Below, one piece after another: positions 47,401 through 59,621 of a stretch of DNA of 64,000 nt. The DNA is from Sorghum bicolor (lineage: Eukaryota > Streptophyta > Magnoliopsida > Poales > Poaceae). The notes under the pieces are model-generated. The model was not told the DNA's origin. It ran no database searches and saw nothing but the letters and a program-made list of their open reading frames with translations. Each line of letters opens with the position of its first letter. Positions within the stretch are counted from its first letter, which is position 1. The position numbers and the translations under genes were made by a program. The stretch is from positions 14,276,406-14,340,405 of the forward strand of contig NC_012878.2 in the NCBI RefSeq assembly GCF_000003195.3, given 5' to 3'.

Positions 47401-48918
47401 TCACATCATTTGGATCTGTAAAACTCAAGATATGGATTTTACAAAATCAACACAGGATCTGCAAAACAGTGAACCAGAGATGTGAGAGAGAGAGGCTGAC
47501 AGGGGGACCCACTAGCCAGCGGGACACGCTTGACAGCGACACAGAGACAGGGGAGAAGCTCGTCGCCGGCGAAACTCGACGACGGCGAGGTCTCGGTCGG
47601 ATCCAAGGGCACCAGCGTGACCCTCTCACCAAGGCGGACCTGCCGAGGTGCGGAAACCTATCTCTACAGAGCTCTAGAGGGCTCGCCGGCGCTGCGGGCG
47701 ATACGCTGGCATGCACAGCCGATGCCGTCCCGGTTGAGGTTCACGCCGAGCATCAGTGAGTCAAGGGAAAGCGCTAGGAACAAAAACGGAGAGAAATGGT
47801 GGAGTAGGGAGGCCTGGCCACGTCGCCGGTGAGATCGGGCGGAACTCCAGCGAGGAAGAACGGCTCGGAGCTCGGCAATGCCGCCTTACCCGTGCTCGTG
47901 AGTGGCCAAGGAGGTGACGTCGAGGTAGAGGAGGCTCTGGTGAGGCGTTTGGCTGGCTGGCTTGGCCGGAGACGGCGCGGGAAGCTCGGGCGAGGCTGCT
48001 GTTCCGCGGCGGAGCTCGCCGAGGCAAAATGGAGAAGGGAGAGAGCGGTGTGGAGGCGAAATGAGGACGGTCGAGGCTCGGGGTGGCGTCCTGGCGTCCA
48101 AGTGAAGGCATCGGGGCTGACAGGCGGGGTTGCCGTCGACGTACGGCCGCCACGGGTCGTCCACGCGTCGGCCGGCCGGCGACTGACGAAACTGAATCGA
48201 GCGATTCAGTCGTCGTCGACCGTGTCTGAAACTCGATCTTCAACAACGTTTTACTCTCAGCTCACTCGATGGTTTTGGCTCAAATTTGATCCTTTGGATA
48301 GAGCTACATGAGATCTACAGATTTGCTTATAAGACCAAAGTCTAATTCAACCTGGATTTCAAACCACAAGGCTCCCAAGAACCCTATGTCGAATCTGCCG
48401 AATCCGAGACTTAGCCAAATTCGGCTAAGTGTGGAAACAGCAATGATTTCTGTCTTGTGGGCTAAATTTGAATGTGTTCCAAGCTTTTTCATAAAAAGTC
48501 ATCAACATAACTTTTGTAGCTTATGAAATTTACTACAACTTTGTTTTAGATGTCATAGACATGCAAAGTTTCTAACATCAGTTTCATAAAACATCTTGAA
48601 AAGAGGTCTAGGGGGGGTCAATTAGGTCAAACTAGGTTTAACCATGTCTTAGGGGTGTTTTTGGACAAAACCTCCAACATGAACTTTGTTCAAAATGTTA
48701 TTCTAAACATGATGAAAGTATTTTGGAAGAGAATGTACACTCATAGGCATTGGTCACCCATTACTACCACTCATATCAAGTCACATAAGCAATTCAATCA
48801 TGCATAGCATACAATAGATGACATGTGATCATGATGGATGCTTATGAATGAGTATAATAATGCTTATGTTGATGCAATGCACATGGTTAATATGCAAGCT
48901 AACACTAGGAGTGTTACA
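44416..48918 (-). repeat. Shared LTR (B) of the chromovirus array
   Basis: 4,503 bp, plus-strand TGTAACAGAACC to GGAGTGTTACA. It serves as 5' LTR of internal domain A (PBS on its left) and as 3' LTR of internal domain B (PPT on its right). Contains CGGCGATTCGAATCGATT at 45215-45232. GC-rich ORFs at 47340-48311 are repeated in LTR A and have no domain. Confidence 0.88.
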
Positions 48919-51900
48919 GCCCTCCCCCCTTACAAAAATCTCGTCCCGAGATTTGAAAGACGTACCATTTTTCATAGAATGAGGGGTAAGTTACTTGTAA
49001 ATAGTCTTCCCTTTCCCAAGTGGCATCTCTCTCACTTTGACGGTTCCACAAGACCCTAAAAGGTTTAATCACTCTCCCGCGAGTAACTCTTTCCTTGACA
49101 TCAAGAACTTGCACAGGCTTCTCTTCATAAGATAGATCGGACTGCAACTTAAGACTTCCTGTTTGAACTCTTTCTTCGGGCACCCGAAGACACTTCTTGA
49201 GTTGAGACACATGGAATACAGGGAAAATAACTCTCATTTCTAGAGGTAGCTGCACCTTGTAAGCCACTTTGCCACTTTTCTCAATAACTCTATAGGGACC
49301 CACATACCTAGGAGCTAGCTTTCTTTTTACACCAAAGTGGTTTACTCCTTTCATGGGTGATACCTTTAGGTACACAAAGTCACCTACTTCAAACTCGAGA
49401 GGTCTTCTTCTTCGGTCGGCATATCTTTTCTGTCTAGCTTGGGCGGCTTCCATGTGTTTCTGAATAATGAGAACTTGCTTTTCGGCTTCTTTGACAAAGT
49501 CAATTCCATAGTACCTCCTTTCACCAGGTTCGACCCAGTTTAGAGGAGTTCTACACTTGCGCCCATACAAAGCTTCGAAAGGAGCCATTTGAATACTTTC
49601 TTGATAACTATTATTATAGGAGAATTCAGCTAAGGGTAGCCACTTCTCCCATGTGCCCTTGGAAGAGATGACACATGCCCTCAGCATATCCTCTCAAATT
49701 TGATTCACACGCTTAGTCTGACTGGAGGTTTGAGGATGGTAGGCTGAACTGCGAACCAATTTGGTGCCAAGGAGTGAATGCAAATGCTCCCAAAAGCGGG
49801 CAGTGAACTGAGGACCTGTATCAGAAATAATGGTGCGGGGCACCCCGTGCAATTTAACAATCTGAGAGAAGTACAACTCAAAATAGTCAGATGCTCGATA
49901 GGTAGAATGTACGGGAATGAAATGAGCTGACTTGGTCAAACGGTCAACAATAACCCAGATAGAGTTGTGTCCTTTTTGAGTAGGGGGAAGTCCAACAATG
50001 AAATCCATGCTGATTTCTTCCCACTTCCAACCCGAAATCGACAAAGGTTGCAATGAACCTGCAGGCTTAAGGTGAACTGCCTTTACCCTATAGCAAGTGT
50101 CACACCTAGCAACATAAGCTGCTATCTCCTTCTTCATCTTGGTCCACCAGAAACGAGGTTTCAAGTCTTGGTACATTTTGCTACTACCAGGATGAATAGA
50201 CAACTTGGAAGAATGAGCTTCATCTAAGATCTTGTTGCGTAGGTCACGGTCTTTAGGTACAACTAGTCGATCGTCAAACCACAGCACACCTTTCTCATCT
50301 ACCCTGAAATGCTTGGTGTCTTGCTCGGTCATCTTTCTCTTGATATGGAAGATACCCGGGTCAGTCTTTTGAAGCTCTACAATTTGACTCTCTAAAGAAC
50401 AACTGACTACAATGTTGTGCAGGACCACGGGATGCAATAGATTGAAACCTTCCTCTAGGAGAGGTCCAACATGTTGCTTCCGGCTAAGAGCGTCGACTAC
50501 AACATTGGCCTTGCCTGGATGATAGTGTACTTCCAGATTATAGTCCTTTATCAATTCCAACCATCTTCTTTGTCTCATATTTAACTCGGGCTGAGTGAAT
50601 ATATATTTGAGGCTCTTATGTCAGTATAAATGTGACATAGATTACCCAACAAATAATGCCTCCAGAGTTTCAATGCGTGTACAACTGCTGCTAACTCTAG
50701 ATCATGAGTCGGGTAGTTAGCTTCATGCTTCCTCAACTGCCGAGAGGCGTAGGCAATGACTCGGCCTTCTTGCATAAGTACACAACCTAGGCCAGTGCCA
50801 GACGCATCACAAAAGACATCAAATGGCTTTTCAATGTCAGGCTGTGCCAAAACAGGAGCGGTGGTCAGCAAATGACGTAAAGCGGTGAAAGTGGCTTCAC
50901 ACTCCTGAGACTACAAAAATTTCACACCTTTTTGCAATAGCTTGGTCATAGGCTTGGCTATTTTGGAGAAGTCAGGAATAAAATGACGATAATATCCAGC
51001 TAGACCGAGAAAACTCCGAACCTCATGCACTGAAGTCGGGGCCTTCCAATCTAGAACCTCCTGTACCTTTGAGGGATCAATAGAAATACCGTCTTCGGAT
51101 AAGATATGGCCTAGGAAAGGCACTTTCTTCAGCCAAAACTCACACTTGCTGAACTTGGCATAGAGCTGATGTTCTCGCAATCTAGTGAGTACAATCCGAA
51201 GGTGCTTCTCTTGGTCTTGGGCATTTTCAGAATACACCAATATGTCATCGATGAACACAACCACAAACTTATCCAGTTCAGGCATGAACACCGAATTCAT
51301 CAGGTACATGAAATGAGTAGGGGCATTAGTCAGACCAAAGGACATGACTAGATACTCATACAACCCATACCTGGTAGAGAAAGCCATTTTAGGAATGTCT
51401 TCGGGTCGAATCTTGATTTGATGATACCTGGATCTCATATCAATCTTTGAGAATACTTTAGCCTTAGCTAATTGATCAAATAGGATGTTAATGCGAGGCA
51501 AGGGATACTTGTTTTTGACAGTCACGACATTCAGTGGACGATAGTCTACACACATACATAGAGACTTGTCCTTCTTCTTGACAAAGAGAGCCGGACAACC
51601 CCATGGAGAAGAACTAGGCCGAATAAGACCTTTCTCTAGGAGTTCTTGCAATTGTTTCTTCAATTCTGCCAATTCATTGGGTGGCATTCGATATGGCCTT
51701 CTAGAGATAGGTGCAGTACCCGGAATTAGATCAATTTTAAACTCTATGTCTCTGTCCGGTGGCAACCCGGGCAGATCCTCTGGAAAAACATCCAGGAACT
51801 CACACACTACCGAAATCTCTGCCACCGTGAGTGTTCTAATAGCATTAGCAGCGTGACGGATGTCATCGCTTCTAGGAAGTTGAACTAAGAAAGCCTCTTT

Positions 51901-52248
51901 ACTATCAGGCTCCCTCAACATGATTACCCTTGTTGAGGTGTCTATTAACACTCCATGGTCACTCAGCCACTTCATTCCTAGGATAACATCTAGTCCCAAG
52001 CTCGGTAAAATCACAAGGTTTGCTGAATAACTACACCCTTCATTGCCAATATGTACATCCCTCACTAATTGATTTATAGAGATTTGATTACCCGCAGCAC
52101 TAATGCAAAATTTTCCACTGTCAAGATCTATTACATGCTGCCCATGCTTAGATGCAAATGCTTGACTCATAAAATAATGCGAAGCTCCAGAATCAAACAA
52201 GACGACTGCGGGGTGTTCATTAACAAGAAACATACCAGCCGTGACCAC
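48914..52248 (-). pseudogene. Pol of chromovirus copy B (more complete)
   Basis: Segments: protease-RT as one 445-codon frame (52248-50911) with DSGA ([12 protein letters not shown]) and [13 protein letters not shown]; RNase H 50871-50581 ([15 protein letters not shown]); RNase H/integrase 50578-49694 with [19 protein letters not shown] and SDTGPQF; C-terminus 49687-48914 including KRKLAPRYVGPYRVIEK (the GPY motif) and a chromodomain-like stretch (RVIKPFRVLWNRQ, ATWEREDYLQ). Breaks: TAG at KFL-stop-SQE, a 1-nt loss near 50622 in RNase H, and TGA at NQI-stop-EDML. As in copy A, the catalytic Glu of integrase is Lys (QTKRVNQ). The stop TAA is supplied by the first bases of the LTR. Confidence 0.88.
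48919..48954 (-). other. PPT and hairpin of the second chromovirus internal domain
   Basis: Same layout as copy A: minus GTAAGGGGGGAGGGC next to the LTR, hairpin at 48936-48954. Confidence 0.8.
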
Positions 52249-52985
52249 TTAACCTTCGGGAATTTCTTCAATGGTGGTATAGTGCACTCGGCCGGGACGA
52301 GTAGTAACCCCAGCTGCAGAAGTCCTCCTAGGATAAGGGCAATCCCTTGCCCAGTGACCAACTTGTTTGCAATTGAAGCAGAGACGGTAATCAGGGGGAG
52401 TTTTGGGGCTCCCTTGACCTGTAGCACCCCTGGGAAGAGCAACTGTGAAGGACTTGCGAACTCTCGTGTTCACATTTGACTTCTTCTGCGGCGGCCTGTA
52501 CCTTGTCACAACAATGGGTGGGCGATACACCGGCTTACTTGTCACTGGAGCCTTGGACTGCGAAGCACCTGCCTCATAGCCCCTCTTGCGGTTCTTGGAT
52601 GCAGCATAAACAGCATTGGAGTTCTCCTGGGTCAACGCATCACTCACAAACTCATTGAAGGTGGTAGTCTTGTTACCAGCCATGTTCTTGGACAGCTTGG
52701 GTCCCAATCCCCTCTTGAAACTAGCAAGCTTCTTAGCCTCAGTATCAACAAATTCAGGAGCATAGCGAGACAAGTTGTTAAAAGCATGAAGATACTCAGT
52801 CAAGCTTTTAGTGCCCTGAGTCAGGTTCATGAACTCGGTATGCTTGATAGTCATTAAGCCTTGTGGAATATAAGTGTTCCTGAAAGCAGTTTTGAACTGA
52901 TCCCAGGTGACAACAGCATTGGCAGGCAATCTGGTCCTGTAATGACTCCACCAGACACTTGCTTTGCCCTCCAACTGGTGGGCTG
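52249..52985 (-). pseudogene. Gag of chromovirus copy B, C-terminal part
   Basis: From the insertion point of Athila-like element B to the shared TAA at 52249. Carries VWWSHYRTRLPANAVVTW and the zinc knuckle CFNCKQVGHWARDCP. It includes the roughly 170 nt missing from copy A (NKTTTFNEFVSDALTQENSN region). Its N-terminal part continues at 61243-61578. Confidence 0.85.
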
Positions 52986-54641
52986 TGTTGACGGTCCTTA
53001 AGTATCAAATTTAATTATCAAATAAACAAAGAAAAGGATCCAAATGAAATCAACATCTAGACTTAGGGTTTTATCTGACAGAATTCCACGAGTTTTGGTG
53101 TTTGTCTATTTCTGCAGGGGGTTATCACGAAATACGGAAGAAAGGCCCACACGTCGGGATTACATAGAGATATTAACGTGCCGCGCAATTATCTTACATC
53201 TAGAAGACTCTAGAAGCCACGAGACCGAAGCGGAGGCGAAACGGGGCCAGAGGTAGGGTGCTCGCCCTCCTACCCTGGGTGCCCCGCCCCCTCTGAGAGT
53301 CCAATCAGGACTCTGCTTCGTGGGAGATCTCCACCGACCTAAAGGATCAAGGATAACCGTTCAATCAATATCGGTTTGATCCAACGGCCCATATTCACTT
53401 GAAGGGACTATAAAACCAAACCCCCTGGCCCCTGGAGGAGAGAGCCTCTCAACCCTAATTCATTATTCTTCAAGGGAGAAGAAGCCTCTGATCAAGATTA
53501 GAGCCACCACATCAATTAGACATCTAGATTAGCATAGCTACATAGGATTAGAACTAGAAGGAGTCAATCTTCGATTGGTTTCCGGATCTGTCAAGAGGAT
53601 TCTTGGTAATTCTCTAATTGTGCTTCTAATTGCTTTCTAATTATCTTTGTTCTTCAATATTATGAATATGACTTTGTTCTACTTCAATATATTGTTTATG
53701 ACTTTGCTCTACTTGCTTATATTCAAGATTATATTGTTCTTAGTTTATCATAGTTATGTACTTGGCTTAGTTAGATTGGATCTATATACATGCTTAGGAT
53801 CGTATAGCGTTTATCCATCGGATCCATGGGTAAATGATAGATATTGTGTAGGCGTGGTGCTTATACCGTATTTATCTGCGATTGTACCCAATATGCCAGA
53901 TCGTGGGGTAGTTCGTGATAGTGACAGCTTCATTGATTCTTATATAGTCCCCCTCTCGTGTATTGGGCTGGCAGAGCAATATTATTACAGGGGAGTGATT
54001 GCTATGTTTCTCATTTACCTTGCTAATATCACTATGCATGGGCGTAGTCTTGTCTCACAATGATTGCTAAGTATGCTTGCACTAATTATGATAATGCTAG
54101 ACTATATAGTTGAGAATAACTTAGGGAATATTCTTGTAGTTCGTTCTAATACCATGCTAATGACTTTCTAGAGTATCTAATTGAGGTGCTTATCATATTT
54201 ATTATGTGGCTAGATCAGATTAATTATCTTTGTCACTATTCATTACTTCATATATCTTTTATGTGACATTTATCCCTGTATGAAAGAGTTAGATAAATGT
54301 TCTCAATTATACATGCAATGATAGATACTCAATCTCATATTCTATTCTGTAATCAATATTGATGATTGCTAATCCCTTCCCAGTGGTAAAAATATAAATA
54401 ACGATACCTGGAATACTTCCCGGTTAAAATGCTACATCGGTATTAATCTGTGCGCTTGCAGATCCCATTCATTATTTATTTAGAAGAGCAATTGCATATT
54501 TCAATACCGCGTCTCTTATATCATGCTGGGGATGACAACTTGGCTTAAGTGGTGTGAGGGATATGTTTGGCATTTTTGGCACCGTTACTAGATTTAGAGA
54601 ACTTAGTCTACTTTTGGTAATGATGTTTAGAATACCCAACA
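52986..54641 (+). repeat. 5' LTR of Athila-like element B
   Basis: 1,656 bp, TGTTGACGGTCCTTAAG to AATACCCAACA. Resembles the LTR of element A read on the other strand. Contains 33 bp (about 53973-54005) missing from the 3' LTR. Confidence 0.9.
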
Positions 54642-54801
54642 AGCATTTTTGGCGCCGTTGCCGGAGAAGGTTGATTACTAATCAGGAATGGAATAAAGGA
54701 TTTTGAGTTTTCATTCGCATCACTAATATGATTGAGCTTATCTATTCTCTCATACAGTTTTACCCCGATATTTTTCTATTTTATCTTATGCAGGGGAATG
54801 T

Positions 54802-57451
54802 ATGAATAGAAGACATCTTCCAGGAAATTTTCTTGACAATCCCGAAGCATTATTCAAGAAGACGAGAGCCAAGCTCAAGAAGAGATCATCAACACTTCAG
54901 CAAGAAACTTCATCTAATCAAGAAGATCACCGGAACTTGTCTTCAGAGTTCGAAGCCATGGCGAACAAATCAATCCGCGAGTTCTCAGCTCCCACTACGG
55001 ACAACATCCGCACTGGACCTGCTGCAGATATCGACGGCAACTTTGAGCTCAAGCCTGGACTTATCAACATGGTGCAATCCAACCAGTTCTGTGGGAAGGC
55101 ACATGAAGATGCTAGTGCTCATTTGCAACACTTCTTGGAGATTTGTAACACATTCACCATATCAGGAGTTTCCAAAGATGCTATACTACTTCGCCTCTTC
55201 TCATTCTCACTGTTAGGAAGAGCGAAGCAGTGGTTCTACGCTACAAAGGAGAAGAATACTACATGGGCACTCTGCTCAACAAACTTCCTGGCTAAGTTCT
55301 TTCCCATGGGCAAGACCAATGCTCTCCGTGGGAAGATTACAAGTTTTCAGCAACAAAATGATGAATCTGTTCCAGAAGCATGGGAGCGCTTCCAAGACTA
55401 CATCCTAGAATGTCCCCATCATGGAATGGAGAGTTGGCTATTGATGCAGACGTTTTATCATGGGCTCGGCAACAGTGCCCGAGAGACCATGGATGCTGTA
55501 GCTGGAGGAGCATTCTTATCACTTACTATATCACAAGCCACAGCTCTTGTGGAGAAGATGGCGTCCAACCAAGGCTGGAATGAAGAGAGGACCCAGACAC
55601 GCAAGAGAGGTGGAGGTATGCATCAGCTAAAGGAGGTAGACATGCTGTATGCAAAGCTAGACCTGCTCATGAAGAAGCTCGACGATAAAGCTGGAGACAA
55701 GAAAGAAGTTATGCACATCTACGACTCTCACATGACTTGTGAGGAGTGTGGAGATACTGGACACTCAGGCAATCATTGCCCTAAGATACTTGAGGATGTG
55801 AACTACATCAACAATAACAACAACAACTACTACAACCGTCCTCAACAAAATCAAGGTTGGAATCAACAGAGGCCTAACTACTCAGGTAATTATCAAGGTA
55901 ACAATTCTTACAACAATAATAATAATTTTCCACCTCTGAGAGAGTTAGTGTCTAATCAAGGAAAGCTAATGGATAATCTATCTAAGAAATTGGCATCTAA
56001 TGATAAAATGCTAGAAAATATAAATAATAGAATGGATAATTTCTCTACTGCCATCAAGAATCAAATTAGCTTTAATAAAATGATTGAATCCCAGTTAAAT
56101 CAAATAGCTGCTGCTGTTCCTACTACTAACCCCGGTATACCATCACAACCGGAAGGATTAGAATTTGCAAATCTTGTAGACATATTTGATGCAGGTAATT
56201 GGAGTAACCCCGTCACTGAATTCACTACTGACCTTCTGCTGGTCAAGAGAGGTGATCCAGGACGCCCCGTCATCCCGATCTCCATCGGCATGGTGGACGT
56301 TCCAGAAGCACTCTATGACTTTGGCTCCAGCGTCAACATTATACCCAGGGTACTCTATGAAAAATTCTTTACATATCCTTTATTAAGAGACAACCATGTG
56401 TTTGCAGTTTGCAGATCAGACGATAACTTTCCCAAAAGGAATAGTGAAGAACCTTTGCATCCGAGTTGGTACCTTGTATGCCCCAGCAGACTTCGTAGTG
56501 GTAGAGACCGGAAATGATGAGAGGGCACCCATCATCTTAGGGAGGCCATTCTTGAACACCACGAGAGCTATCATCTACGCTAGTGCTGCCAAGATCAGTT
56601 TCTACATCAAAGGGAGGAAGAAAATATTTTTCTTCAAGAACAAGACTACACAAATTCCAGATCAATCCAGACGTGAATCAAGGAAGAGGACCAACAGGAG
56701 GAACAGGAACAAGCAAGTGTGGACCGAGTCAGCTAAGATGGTCACTGTAGTTCATGGAGGCCAAGATCATCAACTTAAGTCACCGTTTTTGACCAAGAAG
56801 GACGACCCAGGAATGCCAAGCATTTACTGCTCCATAAATGGATACAACTTCTACAAGACGACTTGCGACACCGGATCGGGCGTCAACATAATGGCCGCAG
56901 TCACCTATCGGCTCTTGTTCGGAACCATGCCCCTGAAACCAACATACATTCAGCTCCAGATGGCAGATCAGATGTTTCGAGAAGTTAAAGGAATAGTAAC
57001 TGATGTCCCAGTCAAAATAGACGATCATTTTGTCTACACAGACTTTCAGGTTATTGACATGGGAGAAGATGAATACGATCCACCCATCATCCTTGGAAGA
57101 CCGTTCCTCAGCACCGTTAAAGCAATTATCCACATTGGAACTGGAGAAGTCCATATGCACTTCCCCTCAGAGAAGGTACGCCGCTATTTTACTGACCCTA
57201 ACTATATCGTTGAAGAATCTAAGCAGGTCAGAAAGAGACGCAACCGCAACTAGAGGAGGCAGATCATCAAGGACGGATGGGCAGACTACGAAGGAGAAGT
57301 GGTAAGGTCAGAAGACGTAGAGTTTAAACAGAATTATCCAGAGGAGACCGTAGCACCGAGTCAGGTATGGAAAGAGAAGATAACTATATATGAAGAGGAG
57401 GCGCCGCCGGAAGTACCGACTACGCCACCCAATGAATCCCAGGACAATTGA
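54802..57451 (+). pseudogene. Gag plus tandem protease-like domains of Athila-like element B
   Basis: Start MNRRHLPGNFLDNPEALFKK at 54802, shortly after the primer site. Gag capsid region FSFSLLGRAKQWFYATKEKN; zinc knuckle CEECGDTGHSGNHC; then a long Asn/Gln/Tyr-rich stretch (about residues 333-375) and a coiled-coil-like segment. Protease-like domain 1 (about 56240-56630) has YDFGSSVNIIP and ends ILGRPFLNTTRAIIYA; a 1-nt frameshift near 56389 splits it. Domain 2 (about 56815-57200) has CDTGSGVNIM and ILGRPFLSTVKAIIH, and its catalytic DTG is intact. A TAG at 57251 interrupts the frame, which then continues about 65 codons to TGA at 57449-57451. No RT follows. Two protease-like modules in a row is unusual and suggests duplication. 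Confidence 0.8.
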
Positions 57452-59606
57452 GAAAATGGAGAGTCCTGTTCGGAGGACTTAAAAACACCGAACGCCTTGC
57501 TAAGAGGTAAACTTGGTAGTTATCCTTTCCCTTTCAATATTTCAAATAGTTTTCTTTGTTAATTATGTTCATACTATCTTAAAAATAAAATAAAAATATG
57601 AAAAACAGTAAGCCCCAAGTGAGTATACGAGTGGCATAAAACCCATAAGTACATGCACTGTGGTGGCATAAAAATAAAATAAAAATTTCTTTTCTGTTCT
57701 ATAAAAATGAAAATATAAAAACAGAGAGTAATATTTACTAAGGAGTCTCAACATGATAAAGGTTAGATATTTATGCTAACACTTAATCAGTTCTACAAGC
57801 TTTGTTGTCTATTTGAGCTCCACAGGATTTAAGAATCAAGAAGACTAGCAGACGGAGGACATTCTAATCGCTGTCAGAATGCTGCTGACTTTCAAATACA
57901 CCTCTGCCACCTGCTAGCTACATCAAGAGAAATTACGTCAAAATTCAGTTTGCGGGAGAGCACCCCCATTTATCCCGCTAAGTATTTCTATCTATCTTTA
58001 TACTTATATTATATTAAAATATAGATATACATAACTATGGAAAATCAAACAAAGATTTTATGCTTATATATATGTCTTTTGCTTAGTGTGTTTAATAAAT
58101 AAATAAAGTGGCTATGCTAATCTGTATCTAAATAAAACTCAAGCATGGATATGATGAATAGTTGCTCTGCCTAATTTGCACATTTGAAGTTCTCTCTCAA
58201 GTTTAGACATAACTGTTATAATTTAAGGCTTGCTCTAGACCTAAACTTGTGGGATGAAAACTTGATTTGAAGTCTAAGTTGTTAACGGATACGATATGGG
58301 AAGGTTGAGCTACTGTTTATCTGTTCCTAGAGATGCTAGAATTCTGGAGAATTTTATCTTTGAAAATCTTTAAAATATTGCATGATGAGTTCCTGTATGA
58401 TGAGAGTTTAAATTCCTACCACAACCATATATACATGCTTGCTAGACTTTGAGCCACACATTTATTATTTACTGCTTATGAGCATTGAGTGTGGTCAAGC
58501 TGTGTAGACCCTTAGGAGCTTGTCATGTGGTTAAATCAAGATTTCACTTGCACGTTCACTCATATATGCTACTTCTACTCCGGAAGTACCATCCACATAT
58601 ATCCATCCATTTCCATCTCCAGAATCACCCAAAAATATTCTACTCCTAATCCGAGAGAGAATAGCCAAAAATATTTCTGTTTTCCCTTATGAAATAAATG
58701 CTCAAGTTATCTTGTTACTACCACTTGCTATATTATCTCAATAGATGAGTGCTCTAAACAAAAAAGAGAAGAAAAGAGATACGAGGAAATAAAAAGGAGC
58801 AAGTGCCCGGAACCTCGAAAGAAAAGAAAAAGTGAGACGAGAGGTAAAAATGGACAAGTGTCCGACAGTAGAATTAGGGGTACAAGAAACCTACCGAAGA
58901 GAAGAAAAAAAAGAGAAGAGCATCTCATTCTCCTCATAAATGTTTCAAAAAGCAAGGAAGGTATGTATCCCCTCAAAGAGCAAAAGTAGAATTAGACTTT
59001 CACCATTGTTATCACCATCATCACCATACACCATTCATTCGCCACACATGCACATCTTGATTTGACTTATTGGTTTGTTTCTTTGGATCCATGGTTTGAC
59101 TATGCAATAAATGTCTTATAAGTATGTATATTTTATCTCCCACCTATGAGCTCCAGATATTAAAGCCTTATTAGAGTAGGGTGAGAGAGAAGGCAGTGTC
59201 ACTATGCCTTATACTACAAATACTACATATCTTGAGAGAAGGCGTATACCATCACTGCTTTGGTAAGGATCCAGAAATACCACAAAAGAGAGATATGAGA
59301 GAATCATACAAGGAATTCTAAGTTTTATTTGAAAATCTGCAAAAACCCCAGAGCTATAGCTGATCAAGAATAAGAGACATGGCACTTGACTAGACTGTTC
59401 TATCTTTTAACCACTCAAGACAGAAGTGACGGTTACAAGTCCTATGGTGAAGGTAAAGTAAGTAAGTTTTAAGTCTTGACAGTTTACTCTAACTCAGAGA
59501 TGAGATCTTATTTAAAAAAGCATGTGTACCGTCAAGTTTTAAAGATATTACAACAACTTATGATCCATTGCTGAGTCTATCCTTGCTCAGGGACGAGCAA
59601 GAGGTA
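57452..59606 (+). other. Non-coding 3' half of Athila-like element B
   Basis: 2.15 kb with no RT, RNase H or integrase remnant and no other gene. It corresponds to the 3' non-coding region of element A (shared segment near 58795-58885), so pol is absent rather than decayed. Confidence 0.65.
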
Positions 59607-59621
59607 AGCTTGGGAGAGTTT

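Noticed and set aside
47340..48311. ORFs of 90-160 codons near the right end of LTR B
   Set aside because: Same GC-rich LTR segment exists in LTR A; frames are on both strands and unrelated to known proteins.
53647..54063. Hydrophobic ORF of 138 codons, also present in the other LTR as 127 codons
   Set aside because: It lies wholly inside both LTRs of Athila-like element B. The in-frame 33-bp difference is suggestive, but AT-rich LTR DNA easily gives such frames.
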